Positions 8,604-17,150 of a DNA stretch of 64,000 nucleotides are shown one piece after another. The number at the start of each line of letters is the position of its first letter. Positions within the stretch are counted from its first letter, which is position 1. The DNA comes from Paenibacillus radicibacter (GTDB lineage Bacteria > Bacillota > Bacilli > Paenibacillales > NBRC-103111). The stretch is from positions 372,001 to 436,000 of the forward strand of contig NZ_JANQBC010000002.1 in NCBI RefSeq assembly GCF_024721995.1, written 5' to 3'. The notes beneath the pieces are model-generated. The model was not told the DNA's origin. It worked only from the letters and a program-made list of their open reading frames with translations, and ran no database searches. The position numbers were made by a program, and so were the translations under genes.

Positions 8604-9686
8604 TTATTGTGTGTATTGTACGCCAGAAATTTTCTCTGGACCTACATTTAGTTCTTTCATCACGATGTCCATGATGTTGATCGCTTGTGCTTTGTCCAAT
8701 TTAGCTGCTTGAACAGTCACTTTCCACTTCCCATTAATTTGCTCAAGAATCGCATTATTGAAGCTATTCGCAAGCTGATCTTCGATATTTTCAACCATCA
8801 CGTTCGTTGCTTCAATTTTTCTGATCTCATTTTGTGCATTTCCTACTGCTTCAGGTGTTTGCGTTTTATCAGCTGCAATGTTCATCCATTTTTCTGTCTC
8901 TTTACTTTGAGTTTGAACGCGGTCGATTAATTTCTTTTGAAAGAAATCGTTACCGGACAACGCTTGGTTTTGCATTTTTTGTAAAATTTCGCTGTCAGTT
9001 TGAGCCGTTGTTTGCTTCGCTTCTGGTGCTTTTGAAGAAGTAGTTCCTTTGTTCATGTTGCTATTGTTATTCATGTTGCTGTTGTTGTTCATGTTGCCAT
9101 TGTTCGTTCCACCGTTGTTCATACCACCATTATTCGATCCACCGCTACCTGTGCCAGTACCAGTGCCACCACCTGTACCGCCGCCAGTGCCACCGCCTGT
9201 ACCGCCACCAGTGCCACCACCTGTACCGCCACCAGTGCCACCGCCTGTACCGCCGCCAGTGCCACCGCCTGTACCGCCGCCAGTGCCACCGCCTGTACCG
9301 CCGCCAGTGCCACCGCCTGTACCGCCGCCAGTGCCACCGCCTGTACCGCCACCAGTGCCACCGCCTGTACCGCCGCCAGTGCCACCGCCTGTACCGCCAC
9401 CAGTGCCACCGCCTGTACCGCCACCATTTCCACCACCTGTACCGCCACCATTTCCACCTTTTTCAGATGGCTTAGGAGTAGAAGACTTTGGACCTTCCGC
9501 TGCTAATCCACCATTAACTGTAGGGTCTTGGTTCAGATCAATTTTCATTTCACCTGCAACCGGCTTATCTGTTCCTGCTAGCGTATCAAGCTTGCTCGTA
9601 TCCTCTGAAACTAAGTAGTAAGCGGACAAAATAACGAGTAAACTGAGCATCGAAACTAACCAGATCGTTTGTCTTTTTGAATTCAT
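8604..9686 (-). CDS. spoIIIAH: Stage III sporulation protein AH with an expanded Gly-Thr linker
   Basis: Mother-cell protein that reaches into the space between mother cell and forespore membranes and binds SpoIIQ to form the feeding-tube (A-Q) complex. One N-terminal membrane segment (about 8-26) is followed by a linker and a C-terminal EscJ/PrgK-like ring domain (from about 235, with DSEILQKMQNQALSG and WKVTVQAAK). Oddity: residues about 77-175 are almost only GGGT repeats, followed by an Asn/Met/Gly tract, giving 360 residues against about 218 in B. subtilis. The frame stays open and the ring domain is intact, so the gene looks functional. It is the last gene of spoIIIA. Confidence 0.93.
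   Translation of the reverse strand: MNSKRQTIWLVSMLSLLVILSAYYLVSEDTSKLDTLAGTDKPVAGEMKIDLNQDPTVNGGLAAEGPKSSTPKPSEKGGNGGGTGGGNGGGTGGGTGGGTGGGTGGGTGGGTGGGTGGGTGGGTGGGTGGGTGGGTGGGTGGGTGGGTGGGTGGGTGGGTGGGTGGGTGGGTGGGTGTGTGSGGSNNGGMNNGGTNNGNMNNNSNMNNNSNMNKGTTSSKAPEAKQTTAQTDSEILQKMQNQALSGNDFFQKKLIDRVQTQSKETEKWMNIAADKTQTPEAVGNAQNEIRKIEATNVMVENIEDQLANSFNNAILEQINGKWKVTVQAAKLDKAQAINIMDIVMKELNVGPEKISGVQYTQ
9163..9458 (-). repeat. 12-bp tandem repeat encoding (Gly-Gly-Gly-Thr)n in spoIIIAH
   Basis: About two dozen 12-base units in tandem. Two slightly different versions often alternate, giving an apparent 24-base period. Each unit is four codons, so unit gain or loss keeps the reading frame. Scattered third-position differences show the array is not a fresh perfect expansion. 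Confidence 0.95.
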
Positions 9687-9720
9687 TGCTAAAATTCCTC
9701 CTCTAAAATTGTTCTTTTAT

Positions 9721-10356
9721 TTATTGCTTGCGGGGCAGTACCGATATGCGATGTGCAGGTACGTCCAAACCGCGTTCAACCGCTTCAAGAATCATCCGTT
9801 TGACCGTCAAATCCTCAGCACCGCGTGCAACGACGATAACCCCTCGTGCTTTTGGCTTTATCGTTTTGATCACGAGTGGATTCTGGTTACCTTCTACTTG
9901 ATAAATGACAACCTCGCCTTTACGTGTTACGGATGAAATATTTCGAGTGGCTCCGCCAGTATCTCGTTCAACCGTATTATCCTGCGAATCCTGATAGTTT
10001 TTGTCGACGACTATTTCTTCTGTAGATTCAATTTCAACTTGTACATCTACATCGCCAACACCGACTATTTTCTGTAAAATTTCTTTTAGTTTTCTTCCAC
10101 TTATTTCCTCATACTCTCCGAATTTTGATAATTCTTTCCCTCCTGATGCCATTGTTGTTGTATGATCACTTGCTGGTGAAGCCCGTGGTCCAATAGAAGC
10201 TGGCGGGACTGGGGTGACGCTTAGAAATGAATTCATAATCATTAATGCAGCACCCAGAAGTCCAGCCAATATTAACCATAAAAACGTACGAAATCGTTTA
10301 GGTCCAGAAGGACCACCACCGAACATTTTTTCCAATTTGTTCATCCATTTCGCCAA
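9721..10356 (-). CDS. spoIIIAG: Stage III sporulation protein AG
   Basis: Mother-cell membrane protein that forms a large ring in the SpoIIIA-SpoIIQ channel. One membrane segment (about 25-45) follows a short basic cytoplasmic N-terminus. The extracytoplasmic part holds the conserved GVGDVDVQVEIESTEEIVVD stretch and the C-terminal domain ending LDVPAHRISVLPRK. Length 211 is close to the family norm. It lies between spoIIIAF and spoIIIAH in the operon. Confidence 0.95.
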   Translation of the reverse strand: MAKWMNKLEKMFGGGPSGPKRFRTFLWLILAGLLGAALMIMNSFLSVTPVPPASIGPRASPASDHTTTMASGGKELSKFGEYEEISGRKLKEILQKIVGVGDVDVQVEIESTEEIVVDKNYQDSQDNTVERDTGGATRNISSVTRKGEVVIYQVEGNQNPLVIKTIKPKARGVIVVARGAEDLTVKRMILEAVERGLDVPAHRISVLPRKQ

Positions 10357-10401
10357 GGGCTCACCTCCCTCCTAGAATGTTTTACCCATTATTCCATTGG
10401 C

Positions 10402-11127
10402 TTATGATTTTTCAGCTTGATTTAAGAAAATAATTTCAATTTGTTTGTTATTTACTCCCCAATTACGCTGCAAAAGCTGCTGTACAACTCTTTCTGCTTC
10501 CAGCATTGCTGGAGTACGTTCCTTCGCTCCAACAGCTTGGACCCCATTTGATGATTTTCCAATGTTCACTTTAATTTCCACCGGCTTTACAGATGGAATT
10601 GGCTTCTTAGTTGCAACCCCTGGAGTAGGTGACGGTGTAATCGTTAAAGGTTTGAGAATAATTGCTATCGTTTGAAGGTTTGGTTTATCATTCGTATCGA
10701 GCGTAGCTGTAACTTGTACGTTATCCACATCAAAAGCAATCTCCCGTGACACTTCTTGCTTAATGGCTACTGCCATTTCTTGTTCAGCGAGCTGTTTTGC
10801 TTTAGCTGAATTCATCGCCCGCAATTTGTCTGATTGCTGCAATATCGCTTCGAGCGAGTCTACATTCCCTCCCGCTCCATTACCTTGTTTCATTCGCATT
10901 GCAGCAGTTGCTTGCTGCTTTTCAGCTGCATTTAGAAGATTCTCTACATTCCAATTTTTCGTTAATAGTTGAAGAACAGGAGTTAGTAAGGTCAAGAGAA
11001 TGAATAAACTAACGACTGTCTTCACGTATCGGTGCATCTTAGCACTAGGGAGCAGTAAATCAATGAATGAGGCGAACAGAATAATGATAATGACAGTTTT
11101 AAGCCAATTATTCAGCCATTCCATCAC
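10402..11127 (-). CDS. spoIIIAF: Stage III sporulation protein AF
   Basis: Component of the SpoIIIA complex. Two N-terminal hydrophobic segments (about 8-24 and 33-52) are followed by a mostly soluble domain with AMNSAKAKQLAEQEMAVAIK and a C-terminal ring-building segment ending VNNKQIEIIFLNQ. The 241 residues are slightly longer than B. subtilis SpoIIIAF, mainly through a Pro/Thr/Lys-rich insert near 165-190. It starts about ten bases after spoIIIAE and sits in the canonical position between AE and AG. Confidence 0.94.
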   Translation of the reverse strand: MMEWLNNWLKTVIIIILFASFIDLLLPSAKMHRYVKTVVSLFILLTLLTPVLQLLTKNWNVENLLNAAEKQQATAAMRMKQGNGAGGNVDSLEAILQQSDKLRAMNSAKAKQLAEQEMAVAIKQEVSREIAFDVDNVQVTATLDTNDKPNLQTIAIILKPLTITPSPTPGVATKKPIPSVKPVEIKVNIGKSSNGVQAVGAKERTPAMLEAERVVQQLLQRNWGVNNKQIEIIFLNQAEKS

Positions 11128-11137
11128 TCACCTCCCA

Positions 11138-12337
11138 CTACCGAATCATGACGGATAAATTCCCCGCTGTTATCATCATGGTTATGGCAAAAAAGAACAT
11201 CATTCCCACTACGGCTAAAGCGGCGAACACATAAATCATGCTCTTACCTATTGTTGCTAAGCAGCTGATCATCGGATTATCTCCAATAGGCTGCATGATC
11301 GCGGCAGACAAGTTGTATATGATGGCGAGAGTCAAAATTTTAAGCGCTGGAAACAAACACAGCATGATGATGATGACAACGCCGGATAACCCGATAGCAT
11401 TTTTCACTAATAAAGAAGCTCCAATAACGGTCTCTGTAGCATCTGAGAACATTCTTCCTACGACAGGGACGAAATTTCCCGTGATGTATTTCGCTGTGCG
11501 AATGGTGATCCCATCCGATACGGCACCAACAGACCCTTGTACTGAGATGACGCCGAGGAAGATGGTCACGAACACCCCTAATGCCCCGACACCGATATTA
11601 CGTAGCAATTTCGCAAGCTGAGTTACTTTGTACTTGTCTGTGATCGAAGAGACGATATAGAGAACAGCCGAGAAGAAGAGTAGTGGAAACACGAAGAAGT
11701 AAATCATTGTCCCAACTGCGTGAATCATAAATACAATTAACGGATGAAGTACGGCAACTGTAGTTAAATTCCCCATCGAAGCAAGTAAGGTGAGTAGCAG
11801 CGGTACGACTGCAATCATGAAATCAATCATGGAGGTAATTGCATCTTTCGCATAACCAATGGCAGAAGAGAAAGAATTGACTGCAATAATAATTAGCACC
11901 ATATAGGAGATAACGAAGGCAACTTTACTCACATTGTTTTTTTCAAAAGAGCTTTGCAGCGTCTCTAAAATCATTGCGAATACAGCTAGTACAACAATCG
12001 TCGCAAGCAGCTTCCCATTAGCTAACACTTCATGAAAGAAGTAACGCAGCAAACCTTTAAATATGCCTGAGATCGAGAAACTTTTACCGCTTACTAACAG
12101 TTCTTGAAAAGTGGGCGATTGTAATTCTGGAAAATAATTACCATTCTGTTGCATTAATTTATTCCAAAATTGTTCCACACCATCAGTTTGCAGCAGTTTT
12201 ACTTGTTCGGTCACGACTTGATCAGCAGGTGTCTGACTTGCCTGTGCTTCTACCGATCCAAACCCTAGAGACATCATCATAACGAGAATTCCACAGCAGA
12301 TCAGCTTCGATAAGTATTTCCATGTATGTTGCAGCAT
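11138..12337 (-). CDS. spoIIIAE: Stage III sporulation protein AE
   Basis: Polytopic membrane component of the SpoIIIA complex, proposed to form its translocation pore. A signal-like hydrophobic segment (about 9-30) is followed by an extracytoplasmic region and at least seven hydrophobic segments; SVQGSVGAVSDGITIRTAKY and NFVPVVGRMFSDATETVIGAS are family hallmarks. The start is uncertain: an ATG at 12337 gives 399 residues, the usual length, with GGAG eleven bases upstream. An ATG at 12367 and a TTG at 12382 are also in frame but lack a good ribosome site. Confidence 0.93.
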   Translation of the reverse strand: MLQHTWKYLSKLICCGILVMMMSLGFGSVEAQASQTPADQVVTEQVKLLQTDGVEQFWNKLMQQNGNYFPELQSPTFQELLVSGKSFSISGIFKGLLRYFFHEVLANGKLLATIVVLAVFAMILETLQSSFEKNNVSKVAFVISYMVLIIIAVNSFSSAIGYAKDAITSMIDFMIAVVPLLLTLLASMGNLTTVAVLHPLIVFMIHAVGTMIYFFVFPLLFFSAVLYIVSSITDKYKVTQLAKLLRNIGVGALGVFVTIFLGVISVQGSVGAVSDGITIRTAKYITGNFVPVVGRMFSDATETVIGASLLVKNAIGLSGVVIIIMLCLFPALKILTLAIIYNLSAAIMQPIGDNPMISCLATIGKSMIYVFAALAVVGMMFFFAITMMITAGNLSVMIR

Positions 12338-12385
12338 CAAAGGTTCAACTCCAAGCGCTCTAGTCATTTCTGCTGAAGACAATAC

Positions 12386-12775
12386 TTAAGCTGGAAGCAG
12401 CTTAATGACCGTCTCGATGATGACTGTAATGATAGGAATTGCCATGACCATAATGAGAATTTTTCCTGTAAGTTCTATCTTGGAAGCGATTGACTCAAGT
12501 CCAGCATCTCGTACGATCTGAGCACCAAATTCTGCAATGTACGCAATGCCGATGATCTTGAGAATCGTTTTGAGAAACACCATATTGACGCCCGATTTCA
12601 GTGCTAGATCCTGCAACACCTGAATGACTGACGATATTTTATCAATGAGAAATAAGAAGATGATAATACCGGTAAAAGTAGCAAGCAGGAAAGCAAATAT
12701 CGGTTTTTGTTCTTTGATGATTAGTATGAGGATCGTCACAAGTAGACCGAGCCCTACAACTTGAATAATTTCCAC
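12386..12775 (-). CDS. spoIIIAD: Stage III sporulation protein AD
   Basis: Small membrane protein of the SpoIIIA complex with three to four hydrophobic segments. EIIQVVGLGLLVTILILIIK at the N-terminus and the GAQIVRDAGLESIASKIELTGK segment are characteristic. The GTG at 12775 is chosen because AGGTG lies upstream and it gives 129 residues, close to the family's 133. A longer open frame to 12868 would overlap spoIIIAC out of frame. The two genes are about 14 bases apart. Confidence 0.94.
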   Translation of the reverse strand: MEIIQVVGLGLLVTILILIIKEQKPIFAFLLATFTGIIIFLFLIDKISSVIQVLQDLALKSGVNMVFLKTILKIIGIAYIAEFGAQIVRDAGLESIASKIELTGKILIMVMAIPIITVIIETVIKLLPA

Positions 12776-12788
12776 CGGTTTCACCTGC

Positions 12789-12992
12789 TTATTGGAAGAG
12801 GAAGATCGTTTTGATTTCTTTGAACAACGTATTGAGCAAGGATACAACCATGAACAGAACGACGACAAATCCGATCAACGTGACCCAATGAGCCATATCT
12901 TCTTTCCCCATCTGCTTGAGCACCGTATGCATCATTGCGATAATTATCCCGATGCCGGCGATTTGGAAAATGGTGTTAACATCAACGTTCAT
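12789..12992 (-). CDS. spoIIIAC: Stage III sporulation protein AC
   Basis: A 67-residue protein with two hydrophobic segments (about 6-25 and 33-56) separated by the conserved LKQMGKEDMAHWVTLIG stretch. The family is usually 68 residues. The ATG at 12992 is used, with GTGAGGTG just upstream; a GTG at 13001 overlaps that ribosome site and is rejected. It follows spoIIIAB and precedes spoIIIAD. Confidence 0.95.
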   Translation of the reverse strand: MNVDVNTIFQIAGIGIIIAMMHTVLKQMGKEDMAHWVTLIGFVVVLFMVVSLLNTLFKEIKTIFLFQ

Positions 12993-13005
12993 TAACGGCA
13001 CCTCA

Positions 13006-13527
13006 CTAATACATTAGAATGACGATGAGTGCTCCCATTAGAACACCGAGACTGCGCCACATTTTCTCATATCGTCCTTGTTCATCTCTAGCAATGTCTT
13101 CTTCGACTTGAAGTTGACTTATTGCAAGGCGCATATGCTTGACTTGATCGATACGATCTGTCGCACCGAGTGTGCTTCCTAGTTGCAATAGAATGTCCAG
13201 TTCGTTACGCTTCATTGAAGAACGTCCCCATGCTCGCTTAACGGCTTGTCCCCAGATCTCTTGCGTAGATTTGCCGTCAGGTGCATGAAGCCCGTCCGCC
13301 GCTTCTGCAAGCATACTCGCATAAGGTTCAGCAAATGAGCTGGAAGCATGCGCAAATGCATCTGGAAGAGGTGTAAACCCATACGATATTTCAGTTTCAA
13401 GGCGCTGAATCATGCCAATGGCTTGACGGATCTGCCTTGGTCTTCGCGCATATTGCAGTGCTTGATAAAATCCGAATATCGTGCCGGCAGATAATATGAC
13501 GACCGATCCAAGCATCTTCGCAATCAT
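13006..13527 (-). CDS. spoIIIAB: Stage III sporulation protein AB
   Basis: Membrane protein of the SpoIIIA complex with similarity to type II secretion and pilus F-type proteins. Two hydrophobic segments bracket a helical cytoplasmic domain: SVVILSAGTIFGFYQAL near the start and WRSLGVLMGALIVILMY at the end. RQIRQAIGMIQRLETEISYG is conserved in the family. Its ATG overlaps the spoIIIAA stop by four bases, so it is translationally coupled to the ATPase. Length 173 is typical. Confidence 0.95.
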   Translation of the reverse strand: MIAKMLGSVVILSAGTIFGFYQALQYARRPRQIRQAIGMIQRLETEISYGFTPLPDAFAHASSSFAEPYASMLAEAADGLHAPDGKSTQEIWGQAVKRAWGRSSMKRNELDILLQLGSTLGATDRIDQVKHMRLAISQLQVEEDIARDEQGRYEKMWRSLGVLMGALIVILMY

Positions 13528-14534
13528 CCGTCATCCGCCTTTCCAAGACGATAGAAACGACCTGTTGTCGCTCGATTTCCATGCTCGTCGAGCACTTGAA
13601 TCGTCTGTTCATCTCCACGCCTTATTCCAAGAATGACATATCGTTTAAACAACTTTTCCTCAATTAGCTCTCGAAGTACAGGACGTTTACTCACGTCAGA
13701 TAAACTGCTTCCGTGTGCAGTAGCAATAACACGTATCCCTGCATGCAGAGCCTCGTACATCGCTGTTGCATCTTCGGGTCTGCCAAGTTCATCAACGACA
13801 AGCACATCTGGTGACAAGGAGCGAATCATCATCATCATGCCCTCTGCCTTCGGACATCCATCCATCAGATCCGTACGCGGACCTAAATCAAAGCGAGGCA
13901 CACCATGCACACTTGCTCCAATTTCAGAACGCTCATCTACAATTCCAACTTTGAGTCCATTTAAGGGTTGAGATACATGAGGAGAGATCATCCACTCCCC
14001 ATACGAGAGGCTTCTCGCTAAATCTCGAAGTAATGTCGTCTTTCCTTGCTGAGGCGGTGAAATTATTAAGGTATGATAGGGTCTGCCCTCATCCGTATCA
14101 AGCAGATAAGGAATCAGCTTAATGCCTGTGCCACGTATTTCTCTTGCAATCCGGATATTAAATGAGCTAACATCTCGAATTGATTTCACTGTACTTCCTT
14201 CTAGAACCGTACGCCCTGCTAGTCCGACACGATGACCGCCGCTGCATGTTATGTATCCTCGGCGTAATTCCTCTTCGAAGGAGTATACCGAGTGATTCGT
14301 TAACAGTTCCAAGAGCATTCGGCAATCTTCTCGAGTTGGCCGGTAGGCTTGCTGTGAATCTCGTAGCAGTGAGGAATCAGGTGCTACGAATGCATAATTC
14401 CCGCTACTTAACACCTCAAGTGGTCGATCCTCCCGAATTCGTATCTCTTCGAGTTGTTCTTTAAGCTTCGTCGGTAGATTCGATATGATGATTCTAAGAG
14501 AGTTCGGCAGATAAGCTAGAATTGAAGTCAACAT
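13524..14534 (-). CDS. spoIIIAA: Stage III sporulation protein AA (ATPase)
   Basis: Secretion-type ATPase at the mother-cell face of the SpoIIIA channel. The Walker A motif ISPPQQGKTTLL (about 158-169) and the Walker B-like DVLVVDELG (about 243-251) are intact, as is the N-terminal IRIREDRPLEV domain that precedes the ATPase core. Length 336 is slightly above the B. subtilis protein. GGGGG lies nine bases before the ATG, and a sigma-E type promoter lies 37 bases upstream. It is the first gene of the eight-gene operon. Confidence 0.96.
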   Translation of the reverse strand: MLTSILAYLPNSLRIIISNLPTKLKEQLEEIRIREDRPLEVLSSGNYAFVAPDSSLLRDSQQAYRPTREDCRMLLELLTNHSVYSFEEELRRGYITCSGGHRVGLAGRTVLEGSTVKSIRDVSSFNIRIAREIRGTGIKLIPYLLDTDEGRPYHTLIISPPQQGKTTLLRDLARSLSYGEWMISPHVSQPLNGLKVGIVDERSEIGASVHGVPRFDLGPRTDLMDGCPKAEGMMMMIRSLSPDVLVVDELGRPEDATAMYEALHAGIRVIATAHGSSLSDVSKRPVLRELIEEKLFKRYVILGIRRGDEQTIQVLDEHGNRATTGRFYRLGKADDG

Positions 14535-14570
14535 GCGGTTATACCCCCAGGTTGTCCAGTCTCTTACCTT

Positions 14571-14599
14571 ATTTGTATGCGGACTTGTACCAAATATGA
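14571..14599 (-). promoter_or_regulatory. Sigma-E type promoter of the spoIIIA operon
   Basis: On the minus strand, TCATATT (14599-14593) and CATACAAAT (14579-14571) are separated by 13 bases. This matches the mother-cell sigma-E pattern (-35 ATATT, -10 CATACA-T). The position, just upstream of spoIIIAA, is where B. subtilis has its sigma-E promoter. Confidence 0.8.
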
Positions 14600-14605
14600 C
14601 TTGAA

Positions 14606-14872
14606 TTATTTTTTTAATATCCCTATAAAAAGACAGCTAACACCAGCGAGCAACCACAACATTTTCGAAATTGATAGTTTCTCTGCAATGCCTACTAGAC
14701 CGATTGTTGTCGTAGTTAATAGAACGAGCGGCCCGACGATGGCTAATGTTGAGTTAACAAGAAGTGCTTTCTCGACCTGTGCCAGTCTTATCATGATCAA
14801 GGCTGCAACAATTTCAATACAACCCGATAACACTCGTAGTGATGCCATACTTAGGACAATTTTGTTCACCAC
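14606..14872 (-). CDS. yqhV: YqhV family (DUF2619) membrane protein
   Basis: About 88 residues with three hydrophobic segments. NKIVLSMASLRVLSGCIEI near the N-terminus and the VNSTLAIVGPLVLLTTTTIG segment match YqhV, which lies beside spoIIIAA in B. subtilis. Function unknown; the location suggests a sporulation link, which is inference. The start is one of two adjacent GTG codons (14872 or 14869) preceded by AAGG; an open frame to 14944 exists but would put that ribosome site inside the gene. Confidence 0.82.
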   Translation of the reverse strand: MVNKIVLSMASLRVLSGCIEIVAALIMIRLAQVEKALLVNSTLAIVGPLVLLTTTTIGLVGIAEKLSISKMLWLLAGVSCLFIGILKK

Positions 14873-15052
14873 AACACACCTTCCCCCTTCCTGCCTAACT
14901 TGTACAATCCATCCTATGCACCTTCTTATCGTTTTAGGATACAAGCCTTCTCATCTATCTAGGATTTCATGATAGCTGGGCACCACCCCAGTTCCACCTG
15001 CATATGATGACTCAGGCTTATCACTATTTAAGAGAATAGCGGGGAGATTCGT

Positions 15053-15904
15053 ATGACTTTACCAACCTCAGAACCCTTATGGAACGAACGACTTTGTGAC
15101 CCATCCGGGAACAGGGAAAATAAACCGAGACAACTCGGCAAAACCATGGTGATCGATAAGGGTCTTGGGATACAGGCATTTGAAGATTTCGTTATTTCGG
15201 CGGGCGCTCATATCGATATGATCAAAATTGGATTTGGAACATCACCACTTTATCCCACGTCCATTCTAATGCGTAAGATTGAGCTTGCGAAAGAACACGA
15301 CATACTCATCTATCCAGGTGGTACCTTCCTAGAGATTGCCGTCTTGCAAGATGCGGTGGACTCCTACTTTGATTCCGTCTGTCAATTCGGGTTCAATGCC
15401 ATTGAAGTATCGGATGGAACCATCGAATTGCCTCGTAACTTGCGGAGTGAATTAATTACACGGGGGCTGGATCGGGGACTACGTGTTAACACGGAATATG
15501 GGAAGAAGACATGGGGTTCTTCTATTGAAATCGAAGAACTCATCGAAACCGTTCACATTGATAGTGGACTCGGGGCAGACTACATTACGATTGAAGCTCG
15601 TGAATCCGGTGTTGGTGTTGGTATTTTTGATGGTGAAGGCAAGTGCATGGATGCAGAACTAGATAAAATTATGAGCAGTATTCCCAGCCACAATCTCTTA
15701 CTCTGGGAAGCACCCCTGAAAGATCAGCAAGTAAGGCTCATTCAAGAGCTTGGAACAGGCGTCCATCTCGGTAATATCCCGCCTCACGAAGTCATTACAC
15801 TGGAAGCCATGCGCAGAGGATTACGCTCAGATACGTTAGTACTTGCGCAAACGATGCGCGAGCGAAAGGAAATAATATGCAAATCGATATCATCTCTAGC
15901 GTAA
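15053..15904 (+). CDS. comA: Phosphosulfolactate synthase
   Basis: TIM-barrel enzyme that adds sulfite to phosphoenolpyruvate to give (R)-phosphosulfolactate. Methanogens use it for coenzyme M; B. subtilis has a homologue (YitD) and accumulates 3-sulfolactate in spores. DMIKIGFGTSPLYP, FGFNAIEVSDGTIELP and DYITIEARESGVGVGIFD are family segments. Length 283 is slightly long because of an N-terminal extension. GGGGAG precedes the ATG. comB overlaps the 3' end by 28 bases, so the pair is coupled. It is divergent from yqhV-spoIIIA. A sporulation promoter would be expected upstream; I saw only a weak GCATATGATG candidate near 15000. Confidence 0.93.
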   Translation: MTLPTSEPLWNERLCDPSGNRENKPRQLGKTMVIDKGLGIQAFEDFVISAGAHIDMIKIGFGTSPLYPTSILMRKIELAKEHDILIYPGGTFLEIAVLQDAVDSYFDSVCQFGFNAIEVSDGTIELPRNLRSELITRGLDRGLRVNTEYGKKTWGSSIEIEELIETVHIDSGLGADYITIEARESGVGVGIFDGEGKCMDAELDKIMSSIPSHNLLLWEAPLKDQQVRLIQELGTGVHLGNIPPHEVITLEAMRRGLRSDTLVLAQTMRERKEIICKSISSLA

Positions 15905-16620
15905 ATGAAGCTAGAACGGAAGATTTTATCCGAAAAACAGTAATCGTCATTGATGTCTTGCGAGCGACAAGTACGATTGTTACTGCATTCGAACATGGGT
16001 GTAAGGAAATATTGCCCGCTGAAACGATCGGTGAGGCGAAATCCATGTATCAAGAAGGTGACATGCTCGGCGGGGAACGATTCTGTCGAAAAATAATTGG
16101 TTTTCAGCTTGGCAATTCGCCGTTTGAGTACATGACATCAACCATTAATGACTCACGCATCGTGATGACCACGACAAATGGAACGAAAGCCGTGAGAAGG
16201 GCGCAGAAAGCCGAGCATATCTTAATAGGTTCTTTCCTCAATGCACGTGCTTGCGCAGAGATGGCTGCTGAATTACAGCGAGATATTGCCATTCTCTGTG
16301 CTGGAACGAATACGCAGTTCGCACTCGAGGATGGGCTTGCAGCCGGTTGTATTGCCGACCACCTTATGCAGATGAAAGCAGATGCTGAAATCAATGATTT
16401 CGGAAGATCGATGATCGCTGCATTTAAGCACGAAGCCTCTAATCTTACAGAAGTGATGGCTCAAAGCGTAAATGGACGTAAACTCGCTCGCAATGGCTTT
16501 GGAACGGACATTGCTTACTGTGCCAAAAAGGATGTTTCCGCAATCGTTCCGATATGGAATGGGCTCTGCCTACATGTGAGTATCCCGACAGCTCGTTCTA
16601 AAACGATAGCCCTCTCATAA
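15877..16620 (+). CDS. comB: 2-phosphosulfolactate phosphatase
   Basis: Mg-dependent phosphatase that converts 2-phosphosulfolactate to sulfolactate. The KTVIVIDVLRATSTIVTAFEHG start, the TTTNGTKAVRRA segment (about 99-110) and ILCAGTNTQFALEDGLAAG are ComB family signatures. Length 247 is typical. The ATG overlaps the end of comA by 28 bases and has GGAAATAAT upstream. No sulfolactate dehydrogenase (ComC-type) gene is adjacent, so oxidation to sulfopyruvate, if it occurs, is encoded elsewhere. Confidence 0.94.
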   Translation: MQIDIISSVNEARTEDFIRKTVIVIDVLRATSTIVTAFEHGCKEILPAETIGEAKSMYQEGDMLGGERFCRKIIGFQLGNSPFEYMTSTINDSRIVMTTTNGTKAVRRAQKAEHILIGSFLNARACAEMAAELQRDIAILCAGTNTQFALEDGLAAGCIADHLMQMKADAEINDFGRSMIAAFKHEASNLTEVMAQSVNGRKLARNGFGTDIAYCAKKDVSAIVPIWNGLCLHVSIPTARSKTIALS

Positions 16621-16656
16621 AATAACAATATATCTAATGAGACAAGGGGTTCTCTT

Positions 16657-17121
16657 ATGAACGGTGAATTATTGCTCGTGATCTTAATCATTATCGGACT
16701 TATTGGTCGTTCGCCGATTATTACGACGGCGGCGTGTGTCCTGCTCATTCTCAAATTAATATCCTTGGATCGCTTTCTGCCGACGGTTGAGCGTCGAGGG
16801 TTAGAGTTGGGGCTATTGTTCTTAACGATGGGAGTACTCGTACCATTTGCTAGCGAGCGTATATCAACGAAAGATATAGTAACCGTGTTTACGAGTTGGC
16901 CGGGGATTATCGCCTTGACTGGCGGGGCGGTAGCTACCTATTTGAACGGAAAAGGTTTGGAGTTATTAAAAATAGACCCACAACTTATTGTGGGTCTAGT
17001 TATTGGTTCGATTATCGGAATTGTGTTTATGCGTGGCATTCCTGTTGGTCCATTAATGGCCGCTGGCGTCACCGCATTCCTGCTCAAGCTGTTCACCTTC
17101 ATATTCGATAAACTTAGGTGA
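16657..17121 (+). CDS. DUF441 family membrane protein
   Basis: A 154-residue protein with four to five hydrophobic segments. [36 protein letters not shown] and [19 protein letters not shown] match the DUF441 family (YeaL in E. coli, YtwI in Bacillus). Function unknown. It follows comB by 36 bases and may be read through from it. It converges on lysC with only about 30 bases between, and no strong terminator is visible there. Confidence 0.88.
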   Translation: MNGELLLVILIIIGLIGRSPIITTAACVLLILKLISLDRFLPTVERRGLELGLLFLTMGVLVPFASERISTKDIVTVFTSWPGIIALTGGAVATYLNGKGLELLKIDPQLIVGLVIGSIIGIVFMRGIPVGPLMAAGVTAFLLKLFTFIFDKLR

Positions 17122-17150
17122 AACAATTGGACAAGCTTCTTGTTTATAGC

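Noticed and set aside
9049-9618. Plus-strand open frame encoding a long Pro-Pro-Pro-Val repeat
   Set aside because: It is the complement of the spoIIIAH GGGT repeat. It has no ribosome site and lies wholly opposite a recognised gene.
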